Shown here: in pieces, positions 26,956 through 35,782 of the stretch
How the letters are laid out: each line of letters opens with the position of its first letter
Position numbering within the stretch: the stretch's first letter is position 1
Source of the DNA: Halorubrum sp. GN11_10-6_MGM
GTDB taxonomy: Archaea > Halobacteriota > Halobacteria > Halobacteriales > Haloferacaceae
NCBI RefSeq assembly: GCF_005435165.1
Contig: NZ_SGUC01000008.1
Location: forward strand, 44,662 to 108,661
Reading direction: 5' to 3'
DNA length: 64,000 nt
Translations under genes and position numbers: made by a program
The notes under the pieces: model-generated
Database searches by the model: none
What the model was told of the DNA's origin: nothing
The model's input: the letters and a program-made list of their open reading frames with translations, nothing else

Positions 26956-27391
26956 ACTCACGATGCTTAATCAGTGGCCGAACCTCGTGTTGCCGGGCAA
27001 GTCGCCTGATCTTCTGGTCGTCGTAGCCCTTGTCAGCGAGCAGAATATCGATACTCTTAGGATTGCGCTTGATCAACGACGGAGCGATCTGGCTATCGTG
27101 TTTTCGTGTCGTCGTCACATGTAAATCGAGGATCGCGTTTACCTTCGCATCGACCAGTAACGTCACCTTGAGCTGCTGAATCGTGAGTTCAGCGCGTTTC
27201 GTGTAGTGCTTCGAAGCATGACGGCGGTCGAACCCTGACGCATCAACTCCAACAACGCCGCTCGTCGGAAGTAGTGTCGTTGAGAGAGTCAATATAACAC
27301 GCCATACAGCCATATCAAGCCGTCTAAACGCCTTACAAAGCGTTGAAGCAGTAGGATATCGATCGTGTACAGTAGACGAGCAGCGAGACAT
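26956..27391 (-). pseudogene. Transposase remnant, middle part with DDE residues (IS5-like ISH family)
   Basis: The frame encodes ASTLCKAFRRLDMAVWRVIL, then GVVGVDASGFDRRHASKHYT (first Asp of the DDE triad), KVTLLVDAKVNAILDLHVTT and SIDILLADKGYDDQKIRRLA (second Asp). The usual C-terminal Glu part is missing. Upstream of the start, sequence no longer matches a transposase N-terminus in this frame. The remnant adjoins the serine recombinase on one side and the DUF6498 gene on the other. Confidence 0.8.
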
Positions 27392-27516
27392 CGGCCACGA
27401 TGATCGACGTGACAGTCGTCTGTCGGGCGGAACGCAGCGATGCTCTCACAGAGTGGGTCGACCCGCCCTTACCAGTGCTTATGAACACGGCCGAGCGTTT
27501 CAGGAAACGAAGACGG

Positions 27517-28974
27517 ATGCCCTCCATCGCTCACCACAGTCGACGGACTTCTTCCGGAGTCACCGGGTTCCTCCCTATCCTGATCGTCAACCTGATCCCG
27601 CTCGTCGGTGTGCTCCGCCTCGGCTGGGACCCTGCGACGCTCGCCGTGGTGTACGCGGTCGAAGTTGTGCTTTCGATCCCGCTAGCGGGCGTAAAGGCAC
27701 TGTTCGCGGCCCGACCGCCGCCCGAAGACCGTGAGTCGGGCGTGATAAGCGTCACCGAAGCGCCGCTGGCGAGCAAGCGCGGTGCGGTCCGTCCAGTTAC
27801 GTGGCTGCCCCCCATTCACCTTCGGAACATCCCGTTCACAGCGGCGGTCTGCGGCGCGGCCGCGTGGATCACGTTAGTCGTCGGCGTCGCGTTCTCGCAG
27901 GAGTTCAACGTGCCGGCCCTGTTCTCTCGTCCGGCGGTGCTCGCGTCAGCGCTTGCGCTGGTCGCAGGCCAGACGATCGATATCGCCCGGGACTATGTCG
28001 GCCGGCAACGGTACGCAGAGACCTCGCCGTATGCGGTCGTTGAGACTCCGATGAGGCGGGCGTTCTTCCTCGTGTTCGCCCTGTTCGCGCTCCCGCCCCT
28101 CAACGCGGCGGGGGGCGGGGTCGCCGTGCTCGCTGCGTTCGTCGTCGTCAAGCTGCTCGTCGAGTGGTCGTCGTTTCGGGCGACACACGGCGATGATGCC
28201 TCCAGCAGCGGCCGGGTCTCCAGCTGGCTCGCCGGCCCAGCCGACTCCCCAGACCAACCGGAACCGATCAGGGTTCCCGACGCCGAACCCGATGCCCAAG
28301 TTCCGGCTCATCGTCGGACCACCGTCGTCACCGCGGTCCTCAAAACGCTCACCAGTGTCGCTCCGGTCTACGCGACTGGCTTCTTTGTCGTGTGGATCGC
28401 CGGGCTTGGGCTGTTCGTTGGCGACGCTCCCGGCGCAGTCGTCGTTGGGTCCGGGGTCGCCGTGTTTGCGATCTACCTCGGCGCGCTCACCGTGAACGCG
28501 GCGGGGTTTGCGCTCACCTATGCACCGGTCGAGTACCGGCGGTACGGGGACCGGCTGATTGCGTACGACACGTGGCTTGACGAGCCGCAGTGGGCGGCCT
28601 CCGTCGACCGCCTCCGCGATGCGCGCGTGGTCCACACCCGGCTCCCGGACCGGGCGTTCGGCACGCGGACTATCGAGCTGACCACCGGGTTTGGTGACGA
28701 CGAGACGGAGCGGTCCGTCGGCCCAGTCGCTGATGGCGAGGCGCTCGTCTCCACGTTCGATCTACCGGTTCGATCCACCGATCTACCGCCGATGGATCGG
28801 CGAATCGCCGTGGTCGCGGTCGGTGTCGGGAGCGCTGTCGGTGTCAGTGCGGTTGCGTGGCTCGTGGGGCCGTGGCGATCGTCGAGTGGTCTTGTGCAGG
28901 GTATCGTTCTGTTGCCGTTCCTCGTCTGGCCGACGTGGTTGTTGTGGCGGCGCGCGTACACCGAGCCGGAGTGA
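27517..28974 (+). CDS. DUF6498-type polytopic membrane protein
   Basis: The 485-residue protein has about ten membrane helices; the opening GFLPILIVNLIPLVGVLRLG followed by WDPATLAVVYAVEVVLSIPL is the DUF6498 signature. A cytoplasmic Pro/Asp-rich loop (about 225-260, DSPDQPEPIRVPDAEPDAQV) separates two halves. A beta-rich segment (VEYRRYGDRLIAYDTWLDEP) sits near residue 340. Function unknown. Starts at 27400 or 27481 are possible; I prefer 27517 because the extra N-terminus lies partly over remnant IS DNA. Strongly G+C-rich, like core haloarchaeal genes. Confidence 0.8.
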   Translation: MPSIAHHSRRTSSGVTGFLPILIVNLIPLVGVLRLGWDPATLAVVYAVEVVLSIPLAGVKALFAARPPPEDRESGVISVTEAPLASKRGAVRPVTWLPPIHLRNIPFTAAVCGAAAWITLVVGVAFSQEFNVPALFSRPAVLASALALVAGQTIDIARDYVGRQRYAETSPYAVVETPMRRAFFLVFALFALPPLNAAGGGVAVLAAFVVVKLLVEWSSFRATHGDDASSSGRVSSWLAGPADSPDQPEPIRVPDAEPDAQVPAHRRTTVVTAVLKTLTSVAPVYATGFFVVWIAGLGLFVGDAPGAVVVGSGVAVFAIYLGALTVNAAGFALTYAPVEYRRYGDRLIAYDTWLDEPQWAASVDRLRDARVVHTRLPDRAFGTRTIELTTGFGDDETERSVGPVADGEALVSTFDLPVRSTDLPPMDRRIAVVAVGVGSAVGVSAVAWLVGPWRSSSGLVQGIVLLPFLVWPTWLLWRRAYTEPE

Positions 28975-29034
28975 CCGGTTCGGTTAGAACCCTCACAAAG
29001 AACATATTCCCTCCGTTGCGGTCAATACAAATAC

Positions 29035-29439
29035 CTACTCTAACACACGTTCACTCTCGGTCTTTCGCTGTTCTGGTTCTTCCGTTTCGATGAGTTGATC
29101 GAGACGTCGCTCAAATGCTTCGTCGTCAATTTCGCCCTCCGCGTATCGTCGTCGAAGCGTTTCAATCGGTGTCTCATTTGCGTCGTCTATCTGCTGGTCG
29201 TCCTGTGGACTGGATGCTGGAGCCGCATTCGCCTGACGGACGACGCCTAGTGTTAATTGTCCTGATATTCCGAGTATTACTGTACTGACCAAGAGAAACA
29301 AGAGGCCTGCCGCAACGTTTCCACTCAGTCCGATAAGTCCGAGCACAAACGCGGGGACACCGAGCAAACCGCCGATGATAGCAATCGCAGTTCGACCAGC
29401 GGGGCTGTGGGGGGCATAGCGGTGGACCAATTCGTACAC
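29035..29439 (-). CDS. SHOCT-domain membrane protein
   Basis: The 134-residue protein has two hydrophobic helices (about 18-40 and 44-66) and a C-terminal SHOCT domain, ETPIETLRRRYAEGEIDDEA at about 88-107 followed by FERRLDQLIE. SHOCT ('short C-terminal') domains are oligomerisation or binding modules common in haloarchaea. The start is GTG (MYELVHRYAPHS), probably leaderless. Monocistronic. Confidence 0.85.
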   Translation of the reverse strand: MYELVHRYAPHSPAGRTAIAIIGGLLGVPAFVLGLIGLSGNVAAGLLFLLVSTVILGISGQLTLGVVRQANAAPASSPQDDQQIDDANETPIETLRRRYAEGEIDDEAFERRLDQLIETEEPEQRKTESERVLE

Positions 29440-29614
29440 AATACCTCTATGACCATTTTACAACTTAAAAATCGCGGAAGTGGAACTGAACCCCTCTAGA
29501 AGATGTATATCTGCTTGGTTAGCGGGACGGAATACTAGCGAGTCAGCATACACGTTCTATCGGTTAGTTCTGGATTTAGATGGAGAAAAACGGAGTTTCC
29601 GTGCTATCTACACT

Positions 29615-29690
29615 CTCTGTATCTCGCACCTCACTACTGACAGAAACTGAGAAGATCTCGTGGGCATTGTTGAATACAGTGCGCGAGTCT
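29615..29690 (+). repeat. Direct repeat copy 1 (76 bp)
   Basis: CTCTGTATCTCGCACCTCAC begins a 76-bp unit ending GTGCGCGAGTCT. It is repeated at 30065-30140 with about six differences. Neither copy is coding. Also similar at its beginning to 52003-52018 (CTCTGTATCTCGCAC), suggesting decayed insertion-element ends. Confidence 0.65.
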
Positions 29691-29794
29691 TGCACGGAGT
29701 GACGTCTCGATTTCAGGCAAACGAAGTGCTCAGTACAGAGGAGACGCCTTTCACAGGCAGGTCCTCGGTAGAGAGCGTCATCTCTCTGGAACGG

Positions 29795-29992
29795 TCACTC
29801 CGCTATTGAGGCCACTGACGGAAGGACGAGCCCGGTCACTGCCATCACCATGCCAATGGCGACTAGTATAGAACCCAAAGTCATGTCACCAGGTGTAGTA
29901 AACCCACGTGTGTACATCTGCAGGTCGTGAAACCCACCAGCCAGTACGAATGCGATGCCACACAGTTGGAGTCTCGTCTCAATGGAGGACAC
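29795..29992 (-). CDS. Small membrane protein between the direct repeats
   Basis: The 65-residue product from a GTG start has two hydrophobic helices (about 7-25 and 38-58) joined by HDLQMYTRGFTTPGDM. No family is recognised. It lies between the two 76-bp direct repeats, so it may be cargo of a small mobile unit. Low confidence because of length. Confidence 0.4.
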   Translation of the reverse strand: MSSIETRLQLCGIAFVLAGGFHDLQMYTRGFTTPGDMTLGSILVAIGMVMAVTGLVLPSVASIAE

Positions 29993-30064
29993 AATCGATA
30001 TCCCCAGGGGGCGAATTTAATCCCTGTCGATATTCAGTAGCGATGTCTGTTTGCTGAGTACAAC

Positions 30065-30140
30065 CTCTGTATCTCGCATCTCACTACTGACAGAAACTGA
30101 GAAGATCTCGTGGGTGCTGCTGAATACACTGCGCGAGTCT
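30065..30140 (+). repeat. Direct repeat copy 2 (76 bp)
   Basis: Second copy of the unit at 29615-29690, in the same direction, 450 bp away. It ends in TACACTGCGCGAGTCT compared with TACAGTGCGCGAGTCT in copy 1. Confidence 0.65.
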
Positions 30141-30277
30141 GTCACCCATCTACAGGCTGGGTGGTATGACGGTTGTACAACCACCATGGATTCTACTACC
30201 CCAGATCGAGGGTCACTACTGCGACCAACAATCTGCTTCCTATGAGCGTACTCGAAACGGATAGTCAGCTCTATCCC

Positions 30278-30320
30278 TTGACATCCTCTCCGCCCTGAAG
30301 GGCGAAGATTCCCACGGCCC
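30278..30320 (+). repeat. Orphan IS200/IS605 left end
   Basis: TTGACATCCTCTCCGCCCTG, hairpin CGCCC-TGAA-GGGCG (30291-30304), then GAAGATTCCCACGG is the left end of many haloarchaeal tnpB elements. No tnpA or tnpB follows; TbsP does. It is a solo end left after deletion or a non-autonomous unit. Confidence 0.6.
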
Positions 30321-30419
30321 CGCACCGCTGGTTTGGGATGGTTACGGTTTGTAACCGACAAACTAGTCCAATCCTCAGATATCATATCTGTTAAGCACAT
30401 ATCGATAAAATTACAAAAT

Positions 30420-31199
30420 ATGACCAAACAATACATTTCCACTCAGATGATTCCCGAACGAGACGAGCCAGCATTGTATATCAATCCTCGCTCTGAACAA
30501 ATCGCAGCCTTCGCAGAGGAAGCAGTAGCGGTTGAGGACCAGCCCAAGGTCCGACTGCTCGCAGACTTAGATGAAATCAAAGACGCCCTCCACAGTTTCC
30601 TCACGGCCTCAAAGATCGCCGAACTCATCCACCGGGAGCAACTCAGCCTCCGAACACTCACGGAGCCAGTCCAGAATACCATCTTCACAACCGAGTCTGA
30701 GGCTGTAGTTCCTGTGATGGACAAGCACAGTATCTCGAGTTCAGATCCCGAGCTGGTCTCATCAGTCTACGGTGAGTTCGACTCCAGATTCGAGGCTGCC
30801 GAGCAGTATCACCTCCGGACACCTGCCCTCTCAGTAGTGAAACAGACGCTCCGAGAAGAGATCGGCGACGATATCGCAGCCGAGCTCGACGAAGTCCTCG
30901 CACACGCTGAAGAAATTTCCAACAGCAACGAATACCTCAGTATCGTCGAGATCATGCTTATCCTCGCAGCCCGCAACGAGGTCCTCCTCTACGACATCTC
31001 GAAATGGGGAGAGGATACAGGTATCGCTTCGAAAGCAACCTTCTCACGGGCCAAATCAGCACTCGAAGATGCTGGCCTCATCGAGACTGAAAAAGTCCCA
31101 CTAGACATCGGTCGCCCCCGACTTCGGCTTATCGCAACCGACGAGCTCGCGACAGCAAACCTGAAAACACTCTCCACCGAGATCCAGTCTCCGCTGTAG
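30420..31199 (+). CDS. tbsP: TbsP-like transcriptional regulator
   Basis: From ATG 30420 (MTKQYISTQMIP) the product is 259 residues. The pattern matches DUF5821/TbsP, a regulator that in other haloarchaea cooperates with TrmB in sugar and gluconeogenic control: an N-terminal alpha/beta part, PVMDKHSISSSDPELVSSVY near residue 100, and a C-terminal winged helix (IVEIMLILAARNEVLLYDIS, then KATFSRAKSALEDAGLIE). I rejected the upstream start, which covers the orphan IS end. The promoter AAAATTACAAAATA lies immediately upstream. Confidence 0.85.
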   Translation: MTKQYISTQMIPERDEPALYINPRSEQIAAFAEEAVAVEDQPKVRLLADLDEIKDALHSFLTASKIAELIHREQLSLRTLTEPVQNTIFTTESEAVVPVMDKHSISSSDPELVSSVYGEFDSRFEAAEQYHLRTPALSVVKQTLREEIGDDIAAELDEVLAHAEEISNSNEYLSIVEIMLILAARNEVLLYDISKWGEDTGIASKATFSRAKSALEDAGLIETEKVPLDIGRPRLRLIATDELATANLKTLSTEIQSPL

Positions 31200-31368
31200 C
31201 ATCTGCCCCACGACAGCCACCGACTATCGAGACGGGAATACGGTGCTTCTCCAACTCAAGCGTGAGATGAAGCAGTCAAAATCACTGTATAGAGGGTGTG
31301 AAACGTATTCTATAACACGCAGTCACCAGATCAATAGTATTTCAAAACTCGACTACGAAAATTGCGAC

Positions 31369-31650
31369 ATGTACGATCTTACTGGCTTTCAGCGCGATCT
31401 GCTGTACGTAGTTGCCGGACTTGATGACCCCCACGGACTCGCGATCAAAGACGAGCTCGAGGACTACTACGAGAAGGAAATCCATCATGGTCGGCTCTAT
31501 CCAAATCTTGATACGCTCGTTGAGAAGGGGCTCATCGAAAAAAGTCAGCGCGACCGACGGACCAACGAGTACAGCGCTACTCGCCGGGGCACTAGAGAAA
31601 TCGAAGCTCGGACTGAATGGGAAGCTGGATATATTGACCACGACGGGTAA
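31369..31650 (+). CDS. PadR-family transcriptional regulator
   Basis: From ATG 31369 the product is 93 residues, a one-domain PadR protein: MYDLTGFQRDLLYVVAGLDD, then ELEDYYEKEIHHGRLYPNLD (recognition helix GRLYPNLDTLVEKGL) and a basic wing (KSQRDRRTNEYSATRRG). Haloarchaeal short PadR regulators of this type lack the long C-terminal dimerisation helices. A TATA-like element lies near 31335. Solo gene. Confidence 0.9.
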   Translation: MYDLTGFQRDLLYVVAGLDDPHGLAIKDELEDYYEKEIHHGRLYPNLDTLVEKGLIEKSQRDRRTNEYSATRRGTREIEARTEWEAGYIDHDG

Positions 31651-31806
31651 TCGAACCGCTGTGTCCGAGGACTGTTTGACTCTAGTACTTCGCGTCTCTC
31701 GAAAGCCGAACCAAACTTCGAACTCGACTAAACACCCGACAGAGGAGCAACAACTGTTTGTCAATAAGAAGAAAATTTGATTATGATCGAGATCTAATTA
31801 TGAACT

Positions 31807-32109
31807 ATGAGCAAGACAGAACAATCAAACAACTCTGAAAAAGAGATTGTCGCCGTCACTAAGCACGGCCAGGCGACCATCCCAAAACGGTTCCGCGAAA
31901 AGCTCGGGATCGAAGCGCCTGGGAAGGTGTTGTTCCGGGAAACCGAAGCTGGAGAGGTGATCGTTGAACAGGTCCGCTCACCGAGCGAAATGCGCGGCTT
32001 TGCCGCCCGTAGCGAAGCGAGTACGGACAAGCCTGCGTCCGAGATCCTCAAAGAGAAACGCGACCAAGACCGGAAAGAACGCGACTCGCAGTTCACAACT
32101 GAAGAGTAA
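31807..32109 (+). CDS. AbrB/VapB-type antitoxin
   Basis: The 100-residue protein has a swapped-hairpin AbrB domain (VAVTKHGQATIPKRFREKLG at about 16-35, GKVLFRETEAGEVIVEQV) and a charged C-terminal tail (SEILKEKRDQDRKERDSQ) that would wrap a toxin. The TAA overlaps the ATG of the PIN-domain gene by one base, the hallmark of a VapBC module. It likely represses its own promoter with the toxin. Confidence 0.88.
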   Translation: MSKTEQSNNSEKEIVAVTKHGQATIPKRFREKLGIEAPGKVLFRETEAGEVIVEQVRSPSEMRGFAARSEASTDKPASEILKEKRDQDRKERDSQFTTEE

Positions 32110-32528
32110 TGTCGGTTCCTGACCGCGTTGTCTTCGACGCCGAGCCACTGATAGCACACGCCGACGATGAACTAGGCAGCGAGGTTGTAGAAGAGTATCT
32201 CGACGCGGTCGCAGTCGAGGACACCGTCGGCTACGCCAGCTATGTGAATCTTGCTGAGATCCGGTACACAATCGCCCGGAAGTACGACCGCGACACAGCC
32301 GACGAGTATCTCGACTGGCTGACCGATCTCGGTATCAAAACGGTAGATGCCGGCGATACTTGGACGGACGCCTCGGAGTATACGCTCAAGTATAATCCTG
32401 CGCTTGGCGACTCGTTTGCGCTGGCAACAGCTGAACACGTCGATGCGACGCTCTTAGCTGGCGGTGACGACGATTATGACGACGTCTCCGACATCCCGAT
32501 CGAACGGTTCCGCGACGGTTCCGCGTAG
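32109..32528 (+). CDS. vapC: VapC-type PIN-domain ribonuclease toxin
   Basis: The 139-residue protein has the PIN acid residues: Asp10 (VVFDAEPLIAHADD), Glu in NLAEIRYTIARKY near residue 50, and Asp in ALGDSFALATAEH near residue 99. PIN toxins cleave RNA, often tRNA, unless held by the antitoxin. The last part (LLAGGDDDYDDVSDIPIERF) replaces the common 'TGDxDF' by a D-rich variant. The partner AbrB-type gene lies directly upstream. Confidence 0.9.
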   Translation: MSVPDRVVFDAEPLIAHADDELGSEVVEEYLDAVAVEDTVGYASYVNLAEIRYTIARKYDRDTADEYLDWLTDLGIKTVDAGDTWTDASEYTLKYNPALGDSFALATAEHVDATLLAGGDDDYDDVSDIPIERFRDGSA

Positions 32529-32637
32529 GCACCCGTTCGAAGATCTGGCTTGTCTGTGGCCCCCAACATTCTATGAGCGTCTGACGCACTCTTAAGACTC
32601 TCCGATATCTTTGCTCTCTTTGAGGACAAAGACACGT

Positions 32638-33417
32638 ATGAGACTCGGAGTTACCAACCAGAAAGGCGGTGCCGGGAAGACGACCACGACACTGAACGTC
32701 GCCGGCGCACTGAACCAGCGTGGCCATGATGTTCTTGTCATCGACCTCGACCCACAGGGACATGCCACTGAGGGGCTCGGCTTCGAAGATCTGTACGACG
32801 ATCCCGACCGTGACTCGCTGTTCGATGTCCTCCCTGATCTCGACCGGATGGGCGACCTCGAGCAGTTGGCCGTCGAGCATCAGGAGGTCGATGTCGTCCC
32901 CAGCCACGAGCGGATGATCAACGCCGAGGACGAGCTCGCGAACGTGATGAAGCGCGAGGAACGCCTCGACATGCTCTTTGACGAGAGCGACGCCGACCAG
33001 CGCTGGGACTACATCCTTGTCGACTGTCCCCCGAACCTCGGTGTGCTCACCGACAACGCGATCGTCGCGACCGGGAACGTCTTGATCCCCGCGCAGGCGA
33101 AGTCGACGAGCATCCGCGCAATCGAGCTCCTGTTCAAGCAGCTCCGGAGTATCGAGTCTGCGTTCGGCGACGTGGATGAGGTTGGACTCGTTGCGAATGA
33201 GGTCGGCGTCGACGGCGAGGCCGAGGAGATGATGGAATGGTTCAAAGACGTCTTTGAGGACAGAGAGAATTGTGAGGTCTTTGAGATCAGAAAACGCGTC
33301 GCACTACAGCGTGCGTGGAACGCCGGCGTCTCCATCTTCGAGCACGATGAGGACAGCGACATGGAAGAGGTGTACCTCGACGTCGCCCGCCACTTGGAGG
33401 ACTACCCCAATGCCTGA
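32638..33417 (+). CDS. parA: ParA/Soj-type partition ATPase
   Basis: From ATG 32638 the protein has 259 residues with the deviant Walker A NQKGGAGKTTTTLNVAGAL at about 7-25, VIDLDPQGHATEGLG and the Walker B-like VDCPPNLGVLTDNAI. ParA uses ATP-dependent DNA binding to segregate plasmid or chromosome copies. I rejected the 9-residue upstream extension. The last bases overlap by 8 bp the next gene, its likely ParB-like partner. Located in the plasmid-like half of the window. Confidence 0.92.
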   Translation: MRLGVTNQKGGAGKTTTTLNVAGALNQRGHDVLVIDLDPQGHATEGLGFEDLYDDPDRDSLFDVLPDLDRMGDLEQLAVEHQEVDVVPSHERMINAEDELANVMKREERLDMLFDESDADQRWDYILVDCPPNLGVLTDNAIVATGNVLIPAQAKSTSIRAIELLFKQLRSIESAFGDVDEVGLVANEVGVDGEAEEMMEWFKDVFEDRENCEVFEIRKRVALQRAWNAGVSIFEHDEDSDMEEVYLDVARHLEDYPNA

Positions 33418-33826
33418 TGGCAACGAGAAGCGGGACCGGAACCCCTGGGACGATCGATATGACCACGAAGACGAAGACGCCGGCCACGAAGACGACACGT
33501 TAACCTCGGAAACGGTAGAGACATCAGAAGCATCAAATACGTCAAAGACCTCAAAGAGCAAAGAAACATCAAAGATGTCTAAGAGTTCAACGACGACAGA
33601 GAGCGAGGAGAGCAGCGGGACTGTTCGGGAGCGGAAGAACGTGAACATGTACCTCCCCGAGACGCTTGTCGATGATCTCCAGCTCCGTTACTCGGAGCTA
33701 AATGTCGAGTGGCGACGCCGCCACGGCGAGGACATGCCGAAGAACGAGGAGTTCTACCCGGCAGCGGTCCGGGCTGCGCTGGGAGAGTCGTCGATCGAGG
33801 AAGAGCTGGGCCTCGATGAGCAATAG
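33410..33826 (+). CDS. Partition-partner candidate (acidic linker plus RHH-like domain)
   Basis: The 138-residue product, overlapping parA by 8 bp, has an acidic N-terminus (NPWDDRYDHEDEDAGHEDD), a low-complexity Ser/Thr/Lys linker (about 40-70) and a C-terminal part ERKNVNMYLPETLVDDLQLR that begins like ribbon-helix-helix proteins (strand then two helices with FYPAAVRAAL). Such 'ParA + small DNA-binding protein' pairs replace ParB in archaeal plasmids. The DNA target (centromere) is not identified; the arrays at 37.4 and 41.3 kb are candidates. Confidence 0.65.
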   Translation: MPDGNEKRDRNPWDDRYDHEDEDAGHEDDTLTSETVETSEASNTSKTSKSKETSKMSKSSTTTESEESSGTVRERKNVNMYLPETLVDDLQLRYSELNVEWRRRHGEDMPKNEEFYPAAVRAALGESSIEEELGLDEQ

Positions 33827-34079
33827 CTGCGAACTTTCTATAGCGATATGCGATACATTACACTTCGATCGTGGGGCGTTGTCCGCGATTGATCCCGGAT
33901 CGAGCCGTGTTTACCCCGGCTTCGAAACAAGAGGATCCACCTCCTCACGGGTGTGAACGCGCCAGACACCACGTTTTCGGTGGTTATATGCCTAGATTCC
34001 GAGATTAACGAGGCTATCCCGAGCAGTGGACCCACACAACGATCTCCGAGGTAGTGGTGCTCATAAATTGAGTAACCTA

Positions 34080-34328
34080 TCAGCACTGCCGGTCGATCCA
34101 CTGACACCACTTCTCGAAGTCTTCCGCTCCGGACTGGTCTGCGATGTTACGGAGTGTTCCAGTTCGGATCCGATCGTGTTGCGGGACGGAGACGACACGG
34201 ACATCGTCGTCGTTCGTCGGGTGCTCGTATCGAAGCTTGACGTGGCTGCCGGTCCGATCAACGATAGCAAAACGATTCTTCGAGAGTGCTTTGACGACAT
34301 CGCGTCCAGAAAAATCAGGCGCTCCCAT
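34080..34328 (-). CDS. hicA: HicA-type mRNA interferase toxin
   Basis: The 82-residue protein shows the HicA double-stranded-RNA-binding-like fold: FSGRDVVKALSKNRFAIVDR, catalytic His29 in RTGSHVKLRY, VSVPQHDRIRTGTLRNIADQ. Typical HicA length. It follows the HicB-type gene (34334-34636) with 5 bp between, so the order is antitoxin then toxin. Confidence 0.88.
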   Translation of the reverse strand: MGAPDFSGRDVVKALSKNRFAIVDRTGSHVKLRYEHPTNDDDVRVVSVPQHDRIRTGTLRNIADQSGAEDFEKWCQWIDRQC

Positions 34329-34333
34329 CCGAC

Positions 34334-34636
34334 TTACTGCATGAACTCGGGGAGGCCATCGTGCTCGTCGCGAGCCTGCTGGACTTCATCAGGATCGATA
34401 CCAAGTTCCTCAAGCACTTCTTTTTCCTCCTCCCAATTGTCGACCGGGTCACCAGTTTCTCCCTTGTGAAGTGCGACTGCCTCGTCAAGATTGTCGAGGG
34501 CATCTTGCCGTGTCTCACCCTGGCTCGCGACACCAGTCGCCTCGTCACGGGCGACCCACCAGCCGTCGTCCGCCTGAGTGAGCGTAATCGTTCGCCCACT
34601 CCGGACGTCGTCGTTCGTACTCGTTTCGGTGCTCAT
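34334..34636 (-). CDS. hicB: HicB-type antitoxin
   Basis: From ATG 34636 the product is 100 residues with the degenerate RNase H-like HicB core: ITLTQADDGWWVARDEATGV, ASQGETRQDALDNLDEAVAL. It continues in a helical tail (NWEEEKEVLEELGIDPDEVQ) that in other cases carries the DNA-binding part; here it is short. Translationally grouped with hicA downstream. I rejected the longer upstream frame. Confidence 0.88.
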   Translation of the reverse strand: MSTETSTNDDVRSGRTITLTQADDGWWVARDEATGVASQGETRQDALDNLDEAVALHKGETGDPVDNWEEEKEVLEELGIDPDEVQQARDEHDGLPEFMQ

Positions 34637-34862
34637 TATCACCGTGTTACCTGAGCGGCGTGATAAGCATTCGGCCGTTGAGCGGCATTCCGTACAGAAT
34701 CGACTCAACAACCGAGACATATGCGTACCCTGTAGTTGATGTCAGTCACGTTCGCAGGAGGTCTATCTGAAACAGATTTGCCAGAATATACTGGCTACTA
34801 TGCCCATTCTCGTCACTGTCCCGCATTCATAGCAGATTCTTGAAACAGAGGGGATGATCGAC

Positions 34863-35327
34863 TTATGCTGAATCTTCGTCCTCAGGTGGATCTTGGTCAG
34901 TTGATTGGATTTCTTCCTGAAGCCTCTCCGCGAATCCGGACTGGTCAATAAATCCACCTCCCATACTGGCTGTCAAGACATCCTGCTGATGACTGAGCCA
35001 GTCCTTGAATGACTCATCTGTATCGATATCAAGTGTGTATTGATATCCAGTCTGAGGGACCTCAATCGGGTCCATGGTCTGCCTGAAATTCAGCCACTGG
35101 GTCGGATGAATCTCCTCTGCTAAGAGCTGTTCAATCACGGCAATGATCTCGTCGTTCGAGATCTCACGACGCAACGTCGGAATAAAATCCACCATGACGT
35201 CATCCGGTGTTTCGTTTGACAGGTAGTGGAGATAGAGAGTGGTACCAATCCACTGCTGTTTGAATGAGTCCAATCCACTATCAGAAAGCTCCGAGACAGC
35301 TTTCACCCTCGCGTACGGTGCCGACAC
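34863..35327 (-). CDS. Hypothetical protein (154 residues), 5' end overlapping a plus-strand gene
   Basis: The product reads FKQQWIGTTLYLHYLSNETP, DDVMVDFIPTLRREISNDEI, then 'HPTQWLNFRQTMDPIEVPQT' and an acidic tail. I do not recognise a family. G+C is lower than in the plus-strand frame starting at 35239, and the two overlap by about 90 bp at their 5' ends, where MSAPYARVKA seems to be antisense to the other gene's FTLAYGAD. One of the two 5' ends is probably a deletion junction near 35290-35300. Confidence 0.5.
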   Translation of the reverse strand: MSAPYARVKAVSELSDSGLDSFKQQWIGTTLYLHYLSNETPDDVMVDFIPTLRREISNDEIIAVIEQLLAEEIHPTQWLNFRQTMDPIEVPQTGYQYTLDIDTDESFKDWLSHQQDVLTASMGGGFIDQSGFAERLQEEIQSTDQDPPEDEDSA

Positions 35328-35658
35328 GAACGAAGACTTCCCGGACCACGTCGACGTTGCTCGCGACGCCCTCGAAGACCCCGACGAGCTGATGGGATAC
35401 TTCTTGGTGGCGATGACCGAGGGGAAGACCGACTACTACTCTAGCACGGTCCTCGGCGGCGGCACGCCGGTCGCCCTCGCGACGGTCAAGGAGATCGGGG
35501 AACTCGCGCAGGCCCTCCTCAAGCACGGGTACGAGAACGGTGTCTCCGACCGCATCCCTGACGAGCTCGCCGACGTCGGTGCGCTCGGCTACCAGCTATA
35601 CTGGAAGCGAACCGCCTACCCCGACGACCTCCTGGAGGTACACCTCGACGATGATTGA
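35239..35658 (+). CDS. Hypothetical protein, possibly 5'-truncated
   Basis: From about residue 20 on the protein looks well formed (TAFTLAYGADTNEDFPDHVD, VARDALEDPDELMGYFLVAM, TVLGGGTPVALATVKEIGEL), while the first 19 residues (MVPIHCCLNESNPLSESSE) are not haloarchaea-like and are antisense to the preceding gene. The true start was likely lost in a rearrangement. No family recognised. High G+C codon use. Confidence 0.5.
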   Translation: MVPIHCCLNESNPLSESSETAFTLAYGADTNEDFPDHVDVARDALEDPDELMGYFLVAMTEGKTDYYSSTVLGGGTPVALATVKEIGELAQALLKHGYENGVSDRIPDELADVGALGYQLYWKRTAYPDDLLEVHLDDD

Positions 35659-35782
35659 AATCGCCTACACCCCCTGCCGCAACAACTGGTTCGACTAGAG
35701 GTCAGTGGGAGCCACGTAGTTCACGAAGACTTGGTGGACCTCGGTATCCAATATGATGGTTAAGACAAACCCAGCGGCCTGG

